The position numbers and the translations under genes were made by a program. Shown here in pieces: positions 23,756 to 33,818 of a stretch of 64,000 nucleotides of DNA (position 1 is the stretch's first letter; the number at the start of each line of letters is the position of its first letter). This stretch comes from CAVREM01 sp963728825 (GTDB taxonomy: Bacteria > Acidobacteriota > Vicinamibacteria > Vicinamibacterales > CAVVIG01). Under the pieces are notes generated by a model, which was given only the letters and a program-made list of their open reading frames with translations, had not been told where the DNA came from and searched no databases. Location: NCBI GenBank assembly GCA_963728825.1, contig CAVSLA010000004.1, positions 1-64,000 of the forward strand, written 5' to 3'.

Positions 23756-24232
23756 ATGCCGCAGCGTATACATGTACAGACCTGTTTGAATGGTGAAGAT
23801 ATCGATTTTCTCTGCGAACCACGCCAGAGCCTGCTGGAAATCCTGCGCGATCAGCTGGGCTACACCGGCACCAAAGAAGGCTGCAGCAATGGCAACTGTG
23901 GTGCCTGCAGTGTGCAGATCGATGGCGTGTTAGTGGATTCTTGCCTGGTGCTGGCGGTGGAAACCACTGGCAAGTCCGTGACCACCATTGAAGGTGTGGC
24001 CAGTCATGGCCAGCTGCACCCGCTGCAGCAAAAATTCTTGGAACATGCCGCCTTGCAATGCGGTATTTGCACGCCGGGATTTATTATTGCGGCCAAGGCG
24101 TTGTTAGAGAAAAATCCCCATCCCACCGAGCACCAGGTACGCTACTGGTTAGCTGGCAACCTGTGTCGCTGTACGGGATATGACAAGATCGTGCGCGCCG
24201 TGCTTGACGCCGCGCAAGTGATGGCAAAATAA
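23756..24232 (+). CDS. Molybdenum hydroxylase, [2Fe-2S] small subunit (CoxS-like)
   Basis: Intact, 158 residues, starting three bases after the medium subunit stop. It has the plant-type ferredoxin cysteines in GCSNGNCGACSVQIDG and the second cluster cysteines in CGICTPGF and NLCRCTGYDKIVRA. No Tat signal is present, so the complex is cytoplasmic. It passes electrons from the molybdenum centre to FAD. Confidence 0.95.
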   Translation: MPQRIHVQTCLNGEDIDFLCEPRQSLLEILRDQLGYTGTKEGCSNGNCGACSVQIDGVLVDSCLVLAVETTGKSVTTIEGVASHGQLHPLQQKFLEHAALQCGICTPGFIIAAKALLEKNPHPTEHQVRYWLAGNLCRCTGYDKIVRAVLDAAQVMAK

Positions 24233-24248
24233 GGGAGGTCGAAGCGTA

Positions 24249-26538
24249 ATGGCTGAAGCAACGGCAACCTATAAAGTGATTGGTACCCGGCCGCTGCGTC
24301 CTGATGGGGCGGACAAGGTGACCGGGCGGGCGATTTATGGTGGGGATATGCGTTTGACCGGCATGCTGCATGGCAAAGTGCTGCGCAGCCCGCATGCGCA
24401 TGCCCGCATCAATCGATCAACACCACCAAGGCCGAGGCCCTGCCAGGGGTGAAGGCCGTCATCACGGCCAAAGATTTTCCGCCGCCTGAAGATAAAATGG
24501 CCAACCTGGGCGAGATGTCCATCAATGTGAAATTCCTCAGCAACAACGTCATTGCTGGTGACAAGGCCTTGTACCGCGGCCATGCCATCGCCGCCGTGGC
24601 GGCCACCAACGCGCACATTGCCGAGGAAGCCATAAGCCTGATCGAAGTCGAGTATGAAGTGCTGCCAGCCGCCCTGCACGTGCTGGAGGCCATGCAAGAC
24701 GAACGCGCCCATCCTGCACGAGGGTATGACCACCACGGATATGGGGCAAAAGACCGATAAGGTCAGCAATATCGTCAGCCATCTGCGCTTCAAACTGGGC
24801 GAGCCGGCCCAGGGCTTTGGCGAGGCCGATGTGGTGATCGAACGGGAGTTCAATACGGCTACCGTGCATCAGGGCTATATTGAGCCCCACAACGCCACGG
24901 CGCTTGTGGAACGAAGATGGCCACCTGTATATCTGGACGAGCACGCAGGGCGCCTTTGTGGTGCAGCGGCAGACGGCCGAAGTGCTGGGCTTGCCGGTGT
25001 CGCGCGTGTCGGTCACCCCGTGCGAAATCGGCGGTGGTTTTGGTGGCAAAATTTCGGTCTACCTGGAACCCGTGGCGGCCTCCTGTCACGCAAAGCCGGC
25101 CAGCCGGTCAAACTCATCATGAGCCGCATCGAAGAGTTTGAGGGCACCGGGCCAACCCCGGCGTCGCACATCAAAGTGAAGATGGGGGCCAAGAAAGACG
25201 GCAGTATCGTGGCTGCGGAAGCGCAGCTCATGTACGAAGCCGGCGCCTTCCCAGGCTCGCCGGTGGGGGCCGGGGCGATGTGCATTTTTTCGCCCTATGC
25301 CATCCCCAACATGCAGGTGGATGGCTATGACGTGGTGGTCAATAAGCCCAAAACCGCCGCGTATCGCGCGCCGGGCGCTACCAATGCGGCCTTTGCGTCG
25401 GAAACCATCATTGACGAGCTGGCCGAAAAAATCGGCATGGATCCGCTGGAAATCCGCCGTATCAACGGTGCCAAGGAAGGTGACCGGCGTGTTGATGGCC
25501 CCACTTTCCCACGCATTGGTTACCTGGAAACCGTGCATGCGGCCATAGAGCATGAACACTATGCCACGCCGCTGTCCGGCCCGAATCGTGGCCGTGGGGT
25601 GGCTTCCGGGTTCTGGTTCAACGTCGGTTTCCAATCGACCGTGGTCATCAATGTGAATGCCGATGGCACTGTGTCGCTGGTGGAAGGTTCTACAGACATT
25701 GGTGGCACGCGGGCTTCTATTGCCATGCAGGCTGCCGAAACCCTGGGCGTGCCGTATGAAGACGTGCGCCCCACCGTGGTGGGCACCGATGGCATTGGTT
25801 TCACGGATGTCACCGGTGGCAGCCGGACGACCTTTGCCACAGGCTATGCGGCCTATGAAGCCTCGCTGGACGTTTTGCGCCAGATGAAAGAGCGTTTGGC
25901 GCGGCGCTGGAGCAGTGAACTGGAGGCCAGCAACACCACGCGTGACCCCTGATGACGTGACCTATACCAATGGTGTCTTTGGCTGCGCCAAGGATGCCAG
26001 CAAGACCATGACCTTTAAAGAAGTTGCCGCCCAGATGGCGCGTATGGGCGGCCCCATCACCGGGCGTGCCACGTCGCAGCCGCGCGGTGTTGGCGGGGCC
26101 TTTGCCACGCATGTGGTGGACGTGGAAGTGGATCCCGACACCGGGAAAGTGCAGATCTTACGGTACACGGCGGTACAGGACGTTGGCAAAGCCATCCATC
26201 CGAGTTATGCCGAAGGGCAGATTCAGGGTGGGGCGGTGCAGGGCATTGGCTGGGCCTTGAACGAGGAGTTCGTGTATAACAAAGATGGCAACATGGCGAA
26301 CACCAGTTTCCTCGATTATCGCATGCCCACCACCCTGGACTTGCCGATGATCGACACGGTCCTGGTGGAAGTGCCCAATCCTGGCCATCCCTACGGCGTG
26401 CGCGGGGTCGGTGAGGTGCCCATTGTGCCTCCCCCTGCCGCCATTGCCAACGCCATTTACCGGGCCACTGGCAAGCGTATGCACGATCTGCCAATGTCCC
26501 CTGGCTATATCCTGAGCCGGTTGCAGGCAAAGGATTAA
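24249..26538 (+). CDS. Molybdenum hydroxylase, molybdopterin-binding large subunit
   Basis: Catalytic subunit with molybdenum-cytosine or guanine dinucleotide cofactor. It starts MAEATATYKVIGTRPLRPDG and shows the family blocks GRAIYGGDMRLTGMLHGKVL and LRSPHAHARI. It also has CEIGGGFGGKI, the loop TAAYRAPGATNAAFASE, and the C-terminal catalytic-glutamate region YGVRGVGEVPIVPPPAAIAN. The loop sequence is AYRAPG instead of AYRCSFR, so it is not a form I CO dehydrogenase. An aldehyde, heterocycle or purine-like substrate is likelier. Slips near 24,413, 24,705, 24,912, 25,085 and 25,920 break the frame. Confidence 0.88.
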
Positions 26539-26543
26539 CGTGT

Positions 26544-26805
26544 ATGGCTATCGTCTTCATCCCCACCATGCTGCAGCCCTTTACGGGTGGTACCAGCCGA
26601 AGTGCGGGTGGCGGGGAGGACGATCCGCACCATCATTAACAACCTGGAGGGGCTCTTTCCTGGCATCAAGGAACGCCTCCTCCAGGATGGCGATATGCGA
26701 CCCGATATGGCAGTCGCAGTGGATGGTGAGATCGCCTTTGATCTGACTGATCCTGTGTCGGAGGACAGCGAAGTGCATTTTGTGCCGCCGATCAGCGGTG
26801 GTTAA
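26544..26805 (+). CDS. MoaD/ThiS-family sulfur carrier protein
   Basis: Small ubiquitin-fold protein (about 87 residues after one slip near 26,595). It starts MAIVFIPTMLQPFTGG and continues AEVRVAGRTIRTIINNLEGL, then DMAVAVDGEIAF and the C-terminal VHFVPPISGG. The terminal Gly-Gly is the site that is thiocarboxylated in MoaD and ThiS. It begins six bases after the hydroxylase stop codon. This suggests it provides sulfur for molybdopterin synthesis for that enzyme, although a different sulfur-transfer role is possible. Confidence 0.85.
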
Positions 26806-26996
26806 GTCCGGTGCCCTATTACACCTCTGCCAGTACGCGAAGATTTTTCCTTTGCAGTGCACGCCTTTGGTAATAGTACGCTGGCAGCGGGTCCGGCGAG
26901 TATCCATACAGATGGATGCGATACCACCGCTGCTCCTTGTATGCGTTTGAGATGAGCGTGTGGTAGAGGTGTGGGGGCTCAAGACAGGAGCATTGT

Positions 26997-27674
26997 GTGA
27001 AGAAATTTGTTGTGAAACACAGTGATGCTCTTTTCGCGGCGCACTACATTTTTCCCGCCTTTGCTCTTATCAATACTGCCCCGAGTTTACATCAAAACAT
27101 GCTGCGTAACCTGAGGCAGTATGGCCTTACCATTCAAGAGATTCGGATAGAAGGTGGACATCCAAACCTGGCAGACGCGCATGTGACCTATTCGTTCAAT
27201 GCGCTCAACATGCTTATAACAGTGTGGTTAGAGCGGGTGGAAGTCTTGTGCTCCGATCTTAGACGTGCTCGTCAAGAGCAGGTACTGGAGATGGCCATGG
27301 CAGCTCTAGAGAGCCTACACAGTACCGTGCCAGAGCTGCAGATAGAAACGTACACCGCTACCCTGAACCTGCATGGGATACCATCAGACACAGAGAGCGC
27401 ACAATTCATCACACCATACGTCCACAGTGCTCCAGAGGGACTCGGAACGGTTCTGGGGAGCGGTGTCGTGTATTACTTTGGACCAGAAGCGGAAAGACGT
27501 TCGGCATCGTTGGTCATGGATATGTCTGCTGTGATCCCAGAGGCTGTCTTTATCAAGATGTCCGTTGTCTTTGACGGGACGAAGTTGACACGAGAACAGA
27601 TACCATCTGCGATACGCGACTATCTGTCTCAGATGCTCACGAGCCTACACCTTGAACCAGACTGGGAAGCGTAG
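26997..27674 (+). CDS. Hypothetical protein, 225 residues
   Basis: An intact reading frame with a GTG start, giving KKFVVKHSDALFAAHYIFPA near the N-terminus. It is mostly alternating helix and strand with no signal peptide or membrane segment. I do not recognise a catalytic motif. The pattern of an N-terminal conserved region and a C-terminal strand-rich half is reminiscent of TIGR04255-type proteins, but I cannot confirm that. Base composition is more A+T rich than the cox block. It is 10 bases upstream of the next gene and probably co-transcribed with it. Confidence 0.6.
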   Translation: MKKFVVKHSDALFAAHYIFPAFALINTAPSLHQNMLRNLRQYGLTIQEIRIEGGHPNLADAHVTYSFNALNMLITVWLERVEVLCSDLRRARQEQVLEMAMAALESLHSTVPELQIETYTATLNLHGIPSDTESAQFITPYVHSAPEGLGTVLGSGVVYYFGPEAERRSASLVMDMSAVIPEAVFIKMSVVFDGTKLTREQIPSAIRDYLSQMLTSLHLEPDWEA

Positions 27675-27683
27675 GGTAGCGGT

Positions 27684-28334
27684 GTGCGAACGATATCGTC
27701 GACCCAGGGTTCTAGCCTGTTGGAGTCATTGCCATATTTTGTAATGCCAAGATCAGATCAACAGCGTCTGTCTGTTGCTTTCTCAAGCTCAGAAAAGCAG
27801 CAACTAGCCCCCTCTGAGTTCGGTAGTAGGCCCACAAGAGGAGAGATATTCCGTCAACAGAAGACAGAAACGTGGCGTGGAGGCGATCTGGGGATTGCAG
27901 GGCGCGCTCAGGACTACTACCAGGAACCGCAACGCCGTCCAGAGCAATTCCAGCAGGGACACCTTGGTGATTTCGCCCGGGAGCCTGGACCCGTCTTTGC
28001 ATTAGCGAGTGTGAAACATCTGCTTGGGCAAGGGCGCATGGGAGCTGCTCGTGAGCTATTACAGCAAGCGTTGTCACGGTATCCGGCAGACGAAAGACTG
28101 CGCAACCTGGAACGAGCCGTGGCGCCCGGTGCTGTCATCCGCAGGGATGTTCGATATAGCGATCGGACTGCAGAGCTGGCATGGATCAAGGCAAACCGAG
28201 CCCATTATCGTGGGAAATGGGTAGCGCTGCTCGGCGCAAAGGCGCTCGCCATAGGCGACTCACTTAAGGCTGTTCTCCATGTGCTACAAGAACAGCAGTA
28301 CGAAGAAACCCCTTTGCTCCACCATATCGATTGA
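27684..28334 (+). CDS. Hypothetical protein with DUF5678-like C-terminus
   Basis: 216 residues from a GTG start. The first ~90 residues are polar and probably disordered. Residues 100-135 look like a short helical-repeat (LLGQGRMGAARELLQQALS). The last ~40 residues, AWIKANRAHYRGKWVALLGA and then KALAIGDSLKAVLHVLQEQQ, match the small DUF5678 module found alone in many cyanobacterial and planctomycete genomes. Its function is unknown. The stop is 7 bases before the start of the aspartic-protease-like gene, and such neighbours are consistent with one functional unit. Confidence 0.6.
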   Translation: MRTISSTQGSSLLESLPYFVMPRSDQQRLSVAFSSSEKQQLAPSEFGSRPTRGEIFRQQKTETWRGGDLGIAGRAQDYYQEPQRRPEQFQQGHLGDFAREPGPVFALASVKHLLGQGRMGAARELLQQALSRYPADERLRNLERAVAPGAVIRRDVRYSDRTAELAWIKANRAHYRGKWVALLGAKALAIGDSLKAVLHVLQEQQYEETPLLHHID

Positions 28335-28341
28335 AACAACG

Positions 28342-28785
28342 ATGCTCACGCTCAATGGGATGCCCTTTACAACAAGCTCTACCACATACCGTGAACTTAA
28401 CCCTCAGCAAAACTCATGGCAAACCGCCATCTATGTGCAAGTGGTACTGCCTATTCATAGTGGGATGAGCGTGTATGCTCTTGTAGATACAGGGACACCT
28501 TATTGCATTTTCAATACAGAGATCACGGAAGAGTTAGGGCTCTTACCTGACCATGGCGAGCGCATTATACTGAGTACGCGCTTCGGCTCCTTGCCTGGGG
28601 CAATCGAACGCCTCACCATACGTCTGGTCGCTGAGCAAGGGGATTCTCTGGACGTTGATGCCAGTGTATTTGTTACGAGCGACTGGGCGGCTGGCAACTT
28701 TGTGGGGTATAGCGGCTTTCTCGAACGCTTTCGCTTTGCGATCGATCCTGGAACAAACGCCTTCTACTTTGGCCCATACACATAA
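28342..28785 (+). CDS. Retropepsin-like aspartic protease domain protein
   Basis: 147 residues, no signal peptide. It holds the motif YALVDTGTPYCIF, the Asp-Thr-Gly active-site triad of a single-domain (clan AA) aspartic protease, which would act as a dimer. A second conserved piece, SDWAAGNFVGYSGFLERFRF, corresponds to the C-terminal ILG-like strand region. Length fits one retropepsin domain with little else. It starts eight bases after the DUF5678-like gene. The substrate is unknown. Confidence 0.72.
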   Translation: MLTLNGMPFTTSSTTYRELNPQQNSWQTAIYVQVVLPIHSGMSVYALVDTGTPYCIFNTEITEELGLLPDHGERIILSTRFGSLPGAIERLTIRLVAEQGDSLDVDASVFVTSDWAAGNFVGYSGFLERFRFAIDPGTNAFYFGPYT

Positions 28786-28856
28786 CCCGATAATGTGATC
28801 CCAAGGAAGCTATTTTGAAACCAGCGTGCCAGACACGACTATCTGCCGTTACGGGT

Positions 28857-29658
28857 ATGGAAAAAGAAACCCAACCTTCAAGTACAATTGAACGCGCTGA
28901 GAGAGCAGAGAGACTACGGGACTATTTCGACCTTCAATTACGATTTGCCGAGGCAGTGGCTGCAACGGCAGCGCTTCCCCTCTCTGAAGCGGTATGCTCA
29001 ATGCACCAACTTCTACCGACGATTTGGACTCGGACGCTTGCAAGGCGCGCCCATCTCAGCGGAGTGGAAAAAATATACTGCACAATTGATGACGCTTGAG
29101 ACACACGAACAAAGAGTGGCATGGACGCAAGCCTTCTTCGCGCAGTCTCCACCAGAAAGCCTGCCGCCAGGCCAGCGGCAGTTTGGATGCTTTGGTTGCG
29201 ACCCTCCCGATGCGGACGGCATCGTGCGCATTCATTTCACGAACAGAGATACCGACGGTATCGGCCCTCTCAGCCGCACCAAGATTGCTACACGGAGGCA
29301 GGAGTTGCGAGCCATGTTTACCTACGTGAAGCAAACGTATGCGGATGCGAAAGCAGTCCGCGGCGGTTCCTGGCTCTACCATCTCGAGGCTTATCGCCGG
29401 CTTTTCCCACCTGTCTACGGCGATTCGCGCCAAGTCCAAGAGGGCAATGCGCATTTTCAAGGCACCTCCAACTGGGGCCAATTTTTGGATCACCGAGAAA
29501 GTATCAAACCTGCACTGCGAGAGCAATTTCTTGCCAATCTCAAAAAGCTTGAGATGCATCGACTGTGGGAGGTTTTCCCTCTGCCAGCATGCAGCACCCA
29601 TGCCCCTATTCAGGCGTTCTATGACTTGTATAATATCGATGAAGCAATCAAATCATAG
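28857..29658 (+). CDS. Hypothetical protein, ~265 residues, one frameshift
   Basis: The best model starts at ATG 28,857 (MEKETQPSSTIERAERAERL), continues through YFDLQLRFAEAVAATAALPL, slips near 29,010, then reads TNFYRRFGLGRLQGAPISAE to the end. It contains GCFGCDPPDADGIVRIHFTN, where two close cysteines could bind metal, and a basic helical C-terminal half. No known family was recognised. Using only the downstream frame (from 28,888) would lose the clearly helical N-terminus. Confidence 0.5.
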
Positions 29659-29692
29659 AATAAGCGAGTCCATGCGTCCGCCGTACCCGGCT

Positions 29693-30025
29693 CTAATGTC
29701 TTTCGCCGTTGTTCAGCACCTGGAACGAGGGCTGACGCTCTGCCGTCTTTTTACGTGGCCACCAGCGAGACCACCAGCGTGGCAGGCGACTCACCTGGGC
29801 CATAAATTCTCGTACGGCAAAATCCCATTCGCGGGTCTCAATCTCCAGAGTGGTTTTTTTGCCTGCCTGTGCGCTAATCGCCACATGGCCGCCACCGCCT
29901 TGAAATCCCAGGCTCAGGTTGGTCTGTGAGACGATACTGAGTCCGGCCCCCTGTGGACCAAAATGCGTGATGGCGAGCTCGAGGGCCTGGCGCGGGGTGA
30001 GTCCGGTGCTAACCTCGTAGCGCAT
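29693..30025 (-). CDS. Small hypothetical protein, 110 residues
   Basis: The ATG at 30,025 gives MRYEVSTGLTPRQALELAIT. A glycine-rich hairpin (LSLGFQGGGGHVAISAQAGK) and a strand TTLEIETREWDFAVREFMAQ follow, ending with a basic Trp/Arg-rich tail. The pattern of helix then paired strands looks like a small lipid- or nucleotide-binding fold, but no family was identified. It is convergent with the 256-residue gene to its left. Confidence 0.5.
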   Translation of the reverse strand: MRYEVSTGLTPRQALELAITHFGPQGAGLSIVSQTNLSLGFQGGGGHVAISAQAGKKTTLEIETREWDFAVREFMAQVSRLPRWWSRWWPRKKTAERQPSFQVLNNGERH

Positions 30026-30258
30026 ACGAAACTCCCTGAGAAAAGGGGAGCGGGGGAACGCCACAGAGAGAAGGGAAAACCATCGGGCGTTTCTCTGGCG
30101 TTCCGGCCGTCTCGTTATACTCTGTGAAAAGAGCTTGACGTGCTTTGATAGAATGTGCAATGAACACGCAGACATCATAGTACACGGCGAGGGATATGCC
30201 TAGTACTGTGTACCACAAGGACACAGTCAGTTTGGTAAAAAATGCGTAGGGAGATGAG
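30026..30258. other. Divergent intergenic region
   Basis: About 230 bases of moderate G+C between the minus-strand 110-residue gene and the plus-strand DUF169 stub. A Shine-Dalgarno-like GGGAGATGAG lies just before the ATG at 30,259. No strong repeat or RNA structure was seen. Confidence 0.35.
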
Positions 30259-30477
30259 ATGACAACATCCGGAGAGCATCATGTCACGGCCACAGCGCCG
30301 GGGCCAGCGGTACCAGAGGCCTATGATTGGTCGCAGTGGGTCGATGGTCTGCATCAGTGGTTGCGCTTACGCCCCACACCGATTGGCATGAAACTCTTTA
30401 AGACGGTGCAGGCGACGGAGGCGATGCGACGTATTCGCCGGCCGACCGCCCCTGGCGGTTTGAAAGCCAGGAGATGA
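30259..30477 (+). pseudogene. DUF169 protein, N-terminal stub
   Basis: 72 residues that contain only the first part of a DUF169 domain (DWSQWVDGLHQWLRLRPTPI, then GMKLFKTVQATEAMRRIRRP). Complete members of this family are usually above 200 residues and continue with conserved cysteines that are absent here. The reading frame ends PGGLKARR and its stop overlaps the ATG of the glycosyltransferase (ATGA). It may be a remnant left by a deletion or another hidden join. Confidence 0.55.
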
Positions 30478-31484
30478 CCCCTACACCCTGGGTATCCGTG
30501 CTCATCCCCGCCTGGAATGCTGCGACAACGCTCCCAACTTGTCTATGGAGCGTGCAGCGCCAGAGCGAGCCAGGCTGGGAATGTATTATCGTCGATGACG
30601 GCTCCCAGGATGATACGCTGGCCTGGGCGCGCTGGTTTGCCCAGCATGATGCCCGCTTTACGGTACTGTCTATCCCTCATCAAGGCATTGTGACAGCGCT
30701 CAATACAGGCTTACAGCTGTGCCGTGGACACTTTGTCGCCCGTATGGATGCGGATGACATCATGCAGCGGCATCGTCTGGCCCTGCAACTCGGTGCTTTC
30801 GCAGCTGCGCCGGGGTTGGCTGTCGTGGGTTGCCACGTCCGCTTATTCCCACGACAAACCCTCACGCCTGGCCGACGCACGTATGAGCATTGGCTCAACA
30901 GCATGGATACGTGTGAGCGTATACGACAGGACATCTTTGTGGAGTGCCCGCTGGCGCATCCAACGCTGATGTTCCGCCGCCAGGTCCTGGCTGACTGCGG
31001 GTATCGCGATTGTGACTGGCCTGAAGACTACGATCTGTTGCTACGGTTACTGCTCCGCCATGAGCCTGTAGGCGTTGTGCCGCGGCGTCTCCTGAGTTGG
31101 CGTGACAGTCCGCAGCGCCTCTCCCGTACCAGCGCCCGCTATACTCTAGAACGATTTACAGCGTGTAAAGCCGCCTTTCTGGCCGCCTCATTCCTGGCCA
31201 CCACCGATAGGTATAGACTCTGGGGCTATGGCGACACCGGCAAAGCCTTGCGCCGTGCCCTGTTGGTCTATCACAAAACCCCATCGCACATCGTTGAAAT
31301 CCACCCGGGGCGTCTTGGGCAATGCATCCATGGCGCGCCTGTCATCCCACCACAGGCGTTAGCCCAGTTACCGCGCTGCCCTGTCGTTGTGTCTGTCGCC
31401 GGAGAAGAAGCACGCGGCAAGATTCGGCAAGCCATGCGGCAGATGGGATTTGTGGAACTGCGGGATTTTGTCTGTGCGGCATGA
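30474..31484 (+). CDS. Family 2 glycosyltransferase with C-terminal Rossmann-like domain
   Basis: 336 residues, intact. The GT-A domain shows VSVLIPAWNAATTLPTC, CIIVDDGSQDDTLAWARWF and the metal-binding ARMDADDIM (DxD), followed by FVECPLAHPTLMFRRQVL and CDWPEDYDLLLRLL (the ED motif of the catalytic base). The last ~95 residues form a separate piece beginning YRLWGYGDTGKALRRALL, like a nucleotide-binding GxGxxG fold. It probably transfers a sugar in surface polysaccharide synthesis. It is translationally coupled to the DUF169 stub. Confidence 0.85.
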   Translation: MTPTPWVSVLIPAWNAATTLPTCLWSVQRQSEPGWECIIVDDGSQDDTLAWARWFAQHDARFTVLSIPHQGIVTALNTGLQLCRGHFVARMDADDIMQRHRLALQLGAFAAAPGLAVVGCHVRLFPRQTLTPGRRTYEHWLNSMDTCERIRQDIFVECPLAHPTLMFRRQVLADCGYRDCDWPEDYDLLLRLLLRHEPVGVVPRRLLSWRDSPQRLSRTSARYTLERFTACKAAFLAASFLATTDRYRLWGYGDTGKALRRALLVYHKTPSHIVEIHPGRLGQCIHGAPVIPPQALAQLPRCPVVVSVAGEEARGKIRQAMRQMGFVELRDFVCAA

Positions 31485-31687
31485 CGTTTTGCGGTGAGAG
31501 CATCGTCAGCTGACATCTAACGCAGAACGTTATGTCCTCTGATCTGGGGCTCTCTCCATTGACATACAGGCGCGAGGTATGATAGAAGAGATGTCTCCAA
31601 TCTTACGAAGATCTGCTTCCTGTGCTGTTCCCATGCTGTTGTCATGACGGTTACCTCTACCAAAATACAAACTATGGAGGAGCACCA
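31485..31687. other. Intergenic region upstream of acetyl-CoA synthetase
   Basis: About 200 bases with no gene visible. A Shine-Dalgarno-like TATGGAGGAGC ends the region five bases before the ATG at 31,688. A promoter for the synthetase is expected here, but I cannot assign its boxes reliably. Confidence 0.35.
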
Positions 31688-33595
31688 ATGGCTGTAGAGA
31701 CGAATCTGGAAAGTTTAAGCCGGGCTGCGGACAGCATTACGCCACCGGCGTGGCTACGGCAAGGCGCCTATTTGCAGGACCTGGGACAGACGCATCAGCA
31801 GTCGATCGCTGACAATGAAGCCTTTTGGGCCGGGGTGGCGTCTGAGTTGCAATGGTTTCGGCCCTGGGACAAAGTGTTTGAATGGGACTATCCGCACTTT
31901 CGCTGGTTTGTGGGGGCGCAGTGTAACATTACGGTCAATGCCCTGGACCGGCATGCCAACTCGTGGCGCAAAAATAAAGTCGCGTTTGTGTGGATTGGCG
32001 AAGATGGTCGTGAGGTGACATTATCCTACGGGCAACTGTTGCGGCGCGTCAATCGCGTGGCCAATGGGCTAAAATCCCTGGGGGTTGGCAAAGGCGACCG
32101 GGTGGTCATTTACATGCCGCTCACCATGGAAGGGGTGACGGCGATGCTGGCCTGTGCCCGCATTGGCGCCATTCATAGCGTGGTCTACGCTGGCTTCAGT
32201 GCCGGGGCTTTGCGCAGCCGCATTGAAGATGCCCAGGCCAAAGTTGTGCTGACCTCTGACGTGACGTATCGCCGTGGCCGGGCCGTGAACCTGAAAGCCA
32301 TCACCGATGAGGCCGTGGGCGGTCTGGATTTTGTCGAAAAAGTTGTCGTGCATCGTCGCGAGACGCCGCCGTGCGAGCTGCGCACGGCCCGCGAGCTGGA
32401 TTTTGACGACGCTGGTGGAGAGCCAGAGCGTGGAGTGTGCAGCCGAGGTGATGGAGGCCGAAGATCCCCTGTATATTCTCTATACCAGCGGCACCACAGG
32501 CAAACCCAAAGGGGTGCTGCACGTGCATGGCGGCTATATGGTCGGCACCTATTACCATCTCAAAGCCTTTTGGGATATCAAGGATGAGGACGTGTTCTTC
32601 TGTACGTCGGACATCGGCTGGGTGGTGGGGCACAGCTATATTGTCTATGCCCCGCTGGTGGCCGGGGCCACCACCGTGTTCCGCGAAGGGGCCCCGGATT
32701 TCCCCGATCCTGGCGTGATCTGGAGCATCGTGGAGCGGCACGGCGTGTCGGTGATGTTCACGGCTCCCACGGCCATCCGCATGTTCATGCGCTACGGGCC
32801 CGAATACCCGCAAAAGTACAATCTCACCAGCCTGCGCTATCTCACCTGTGCCGGCGAGCCCTTGAATCCGGAAGCCTGGCGCTGGGCGCATCAGCACCTG
32901 GTCGGCGCTGGGGCCTGGGGCTACGTCACCGATAACTGGTGGCAAACCGAGACCGGTGGGCCCTGTCTGGGCACGCCTATCTGTCTTGACTCACGTCCTG
33001 GCAAAGTCGGCAAGCCCCTGCCTGGGGTCATTGCCGATGTCGTGGACCTGCAGGGCAAGCCGGTGCCGCCAGGCCGTGGCGGCTTTCTCGTGCTCAAACG
33101 GCCTTTCCCGCACTTTTTCCGCACCGTGTATGGCGATCCTGAGCGCTATGAGCAGGATTGGGGCCGTATTGCCGGTTGTTACTTGACCGGGGACGTGGCC
33201 ATTAAGGACGAAGATGGCTACTTCATGGTGGTCGGGCGTGCCGATGACGTGATGAATGTGGCGGGCCATCGCATTGGCACTGCTGAAGTCGAAAGTTCGC
33301 TGGTGAGCCACCCGGCGGTAGCGGAAGCGGCGGTGATTGGCAAGCCGGACGCCTTGAAAGGCGAAGCCATCAAGGCGTTTGTGACTCTGCGCGTGGGGCA
33401 TACGCCATCGGCGGCAGATGGTGCAGACGTTACAACAGCATGTGCGGCACGACCTGGGGCCTATTGCCCAGCCTGGGGAGATCGACTTTGTCGACAAACT
33501 GCCAAAGACGCGCAGTGGCAAGATTATGCGCCGCTTACTGAAGGCCAACGAACTGGGGCTTGGATCCGGGGGACATTACCACCCTGGAGGATTAG
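31688..33595 (+). CDS. acsA: Acetyl-CoA synthetase
   Basis: Activates acetate to acetyl-CoA through acetyl-AMP. About 635 residues, the usual length. Motifs are the AMP-binding loop YTSGTTGKPKGVLHVHGGY, DIGWVVGHSYIVYAPLVAG, TDNWWQTETGG and the hinge/C-domain YFMVVGRADDVMNVAGHRIG. The C-terminal LPKTRSGKIMRRLLKA holds the lysine that is acetylated to control activity in relatives. Slips occur near 32,405, 33,415 and 33,560. Correction of the last gives an ending GDITTLED at the TAG near 33,593. Confidence 0.93.
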
Positions 33596-33627
33596 ATGTC
33601 TGTGATACATAGCGCCAGTCAAAGCAA

Positions 33628-33647
33628 GGGCGACTGGCCGGTCGCCC
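33628..33647. repeat. REP-like hairpin / terminator after acsA
   Basis: Perfect 7-base stem GGGCGAC with GTCGCCC around the loop TGGCCG, followed by CCTACGGGCG. This type of GGGCGAC...GTCGCCCCTAC hairpin occurs as a dispersed intergenic repeat in several uncultivated bacterial lineages. It may also end transcription of acsA. The remaining 170 bases up to 33,818 show nothing convincing. Confidence 0.5.
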
Positions 33648-33818
33648 CTACGGGCGAGGAGCTGCCGCTCATAATAAACTGGTGCAGGACTGACTGGACA
33701 TTGCAGGAAGCAGGAGAATGTGGCAGGGTTGTCGGGGCGATGATCTTGCTAGGATTGACAGAGAGCAGAGTGTCTCTTATTGAAAAACTCTGTGGAGGGA
33801 GTACGGGAGGGGAAGGCG

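Noticed and set aside
22870..26538. Carbon monoxide dehydrogenase operon (coxMSL)
   Set aside because: Gene order fits, but the large-subunit loop is AAYRAPGA and lacks the AYRCSFR motif needed for form I CO dehydrogenase.
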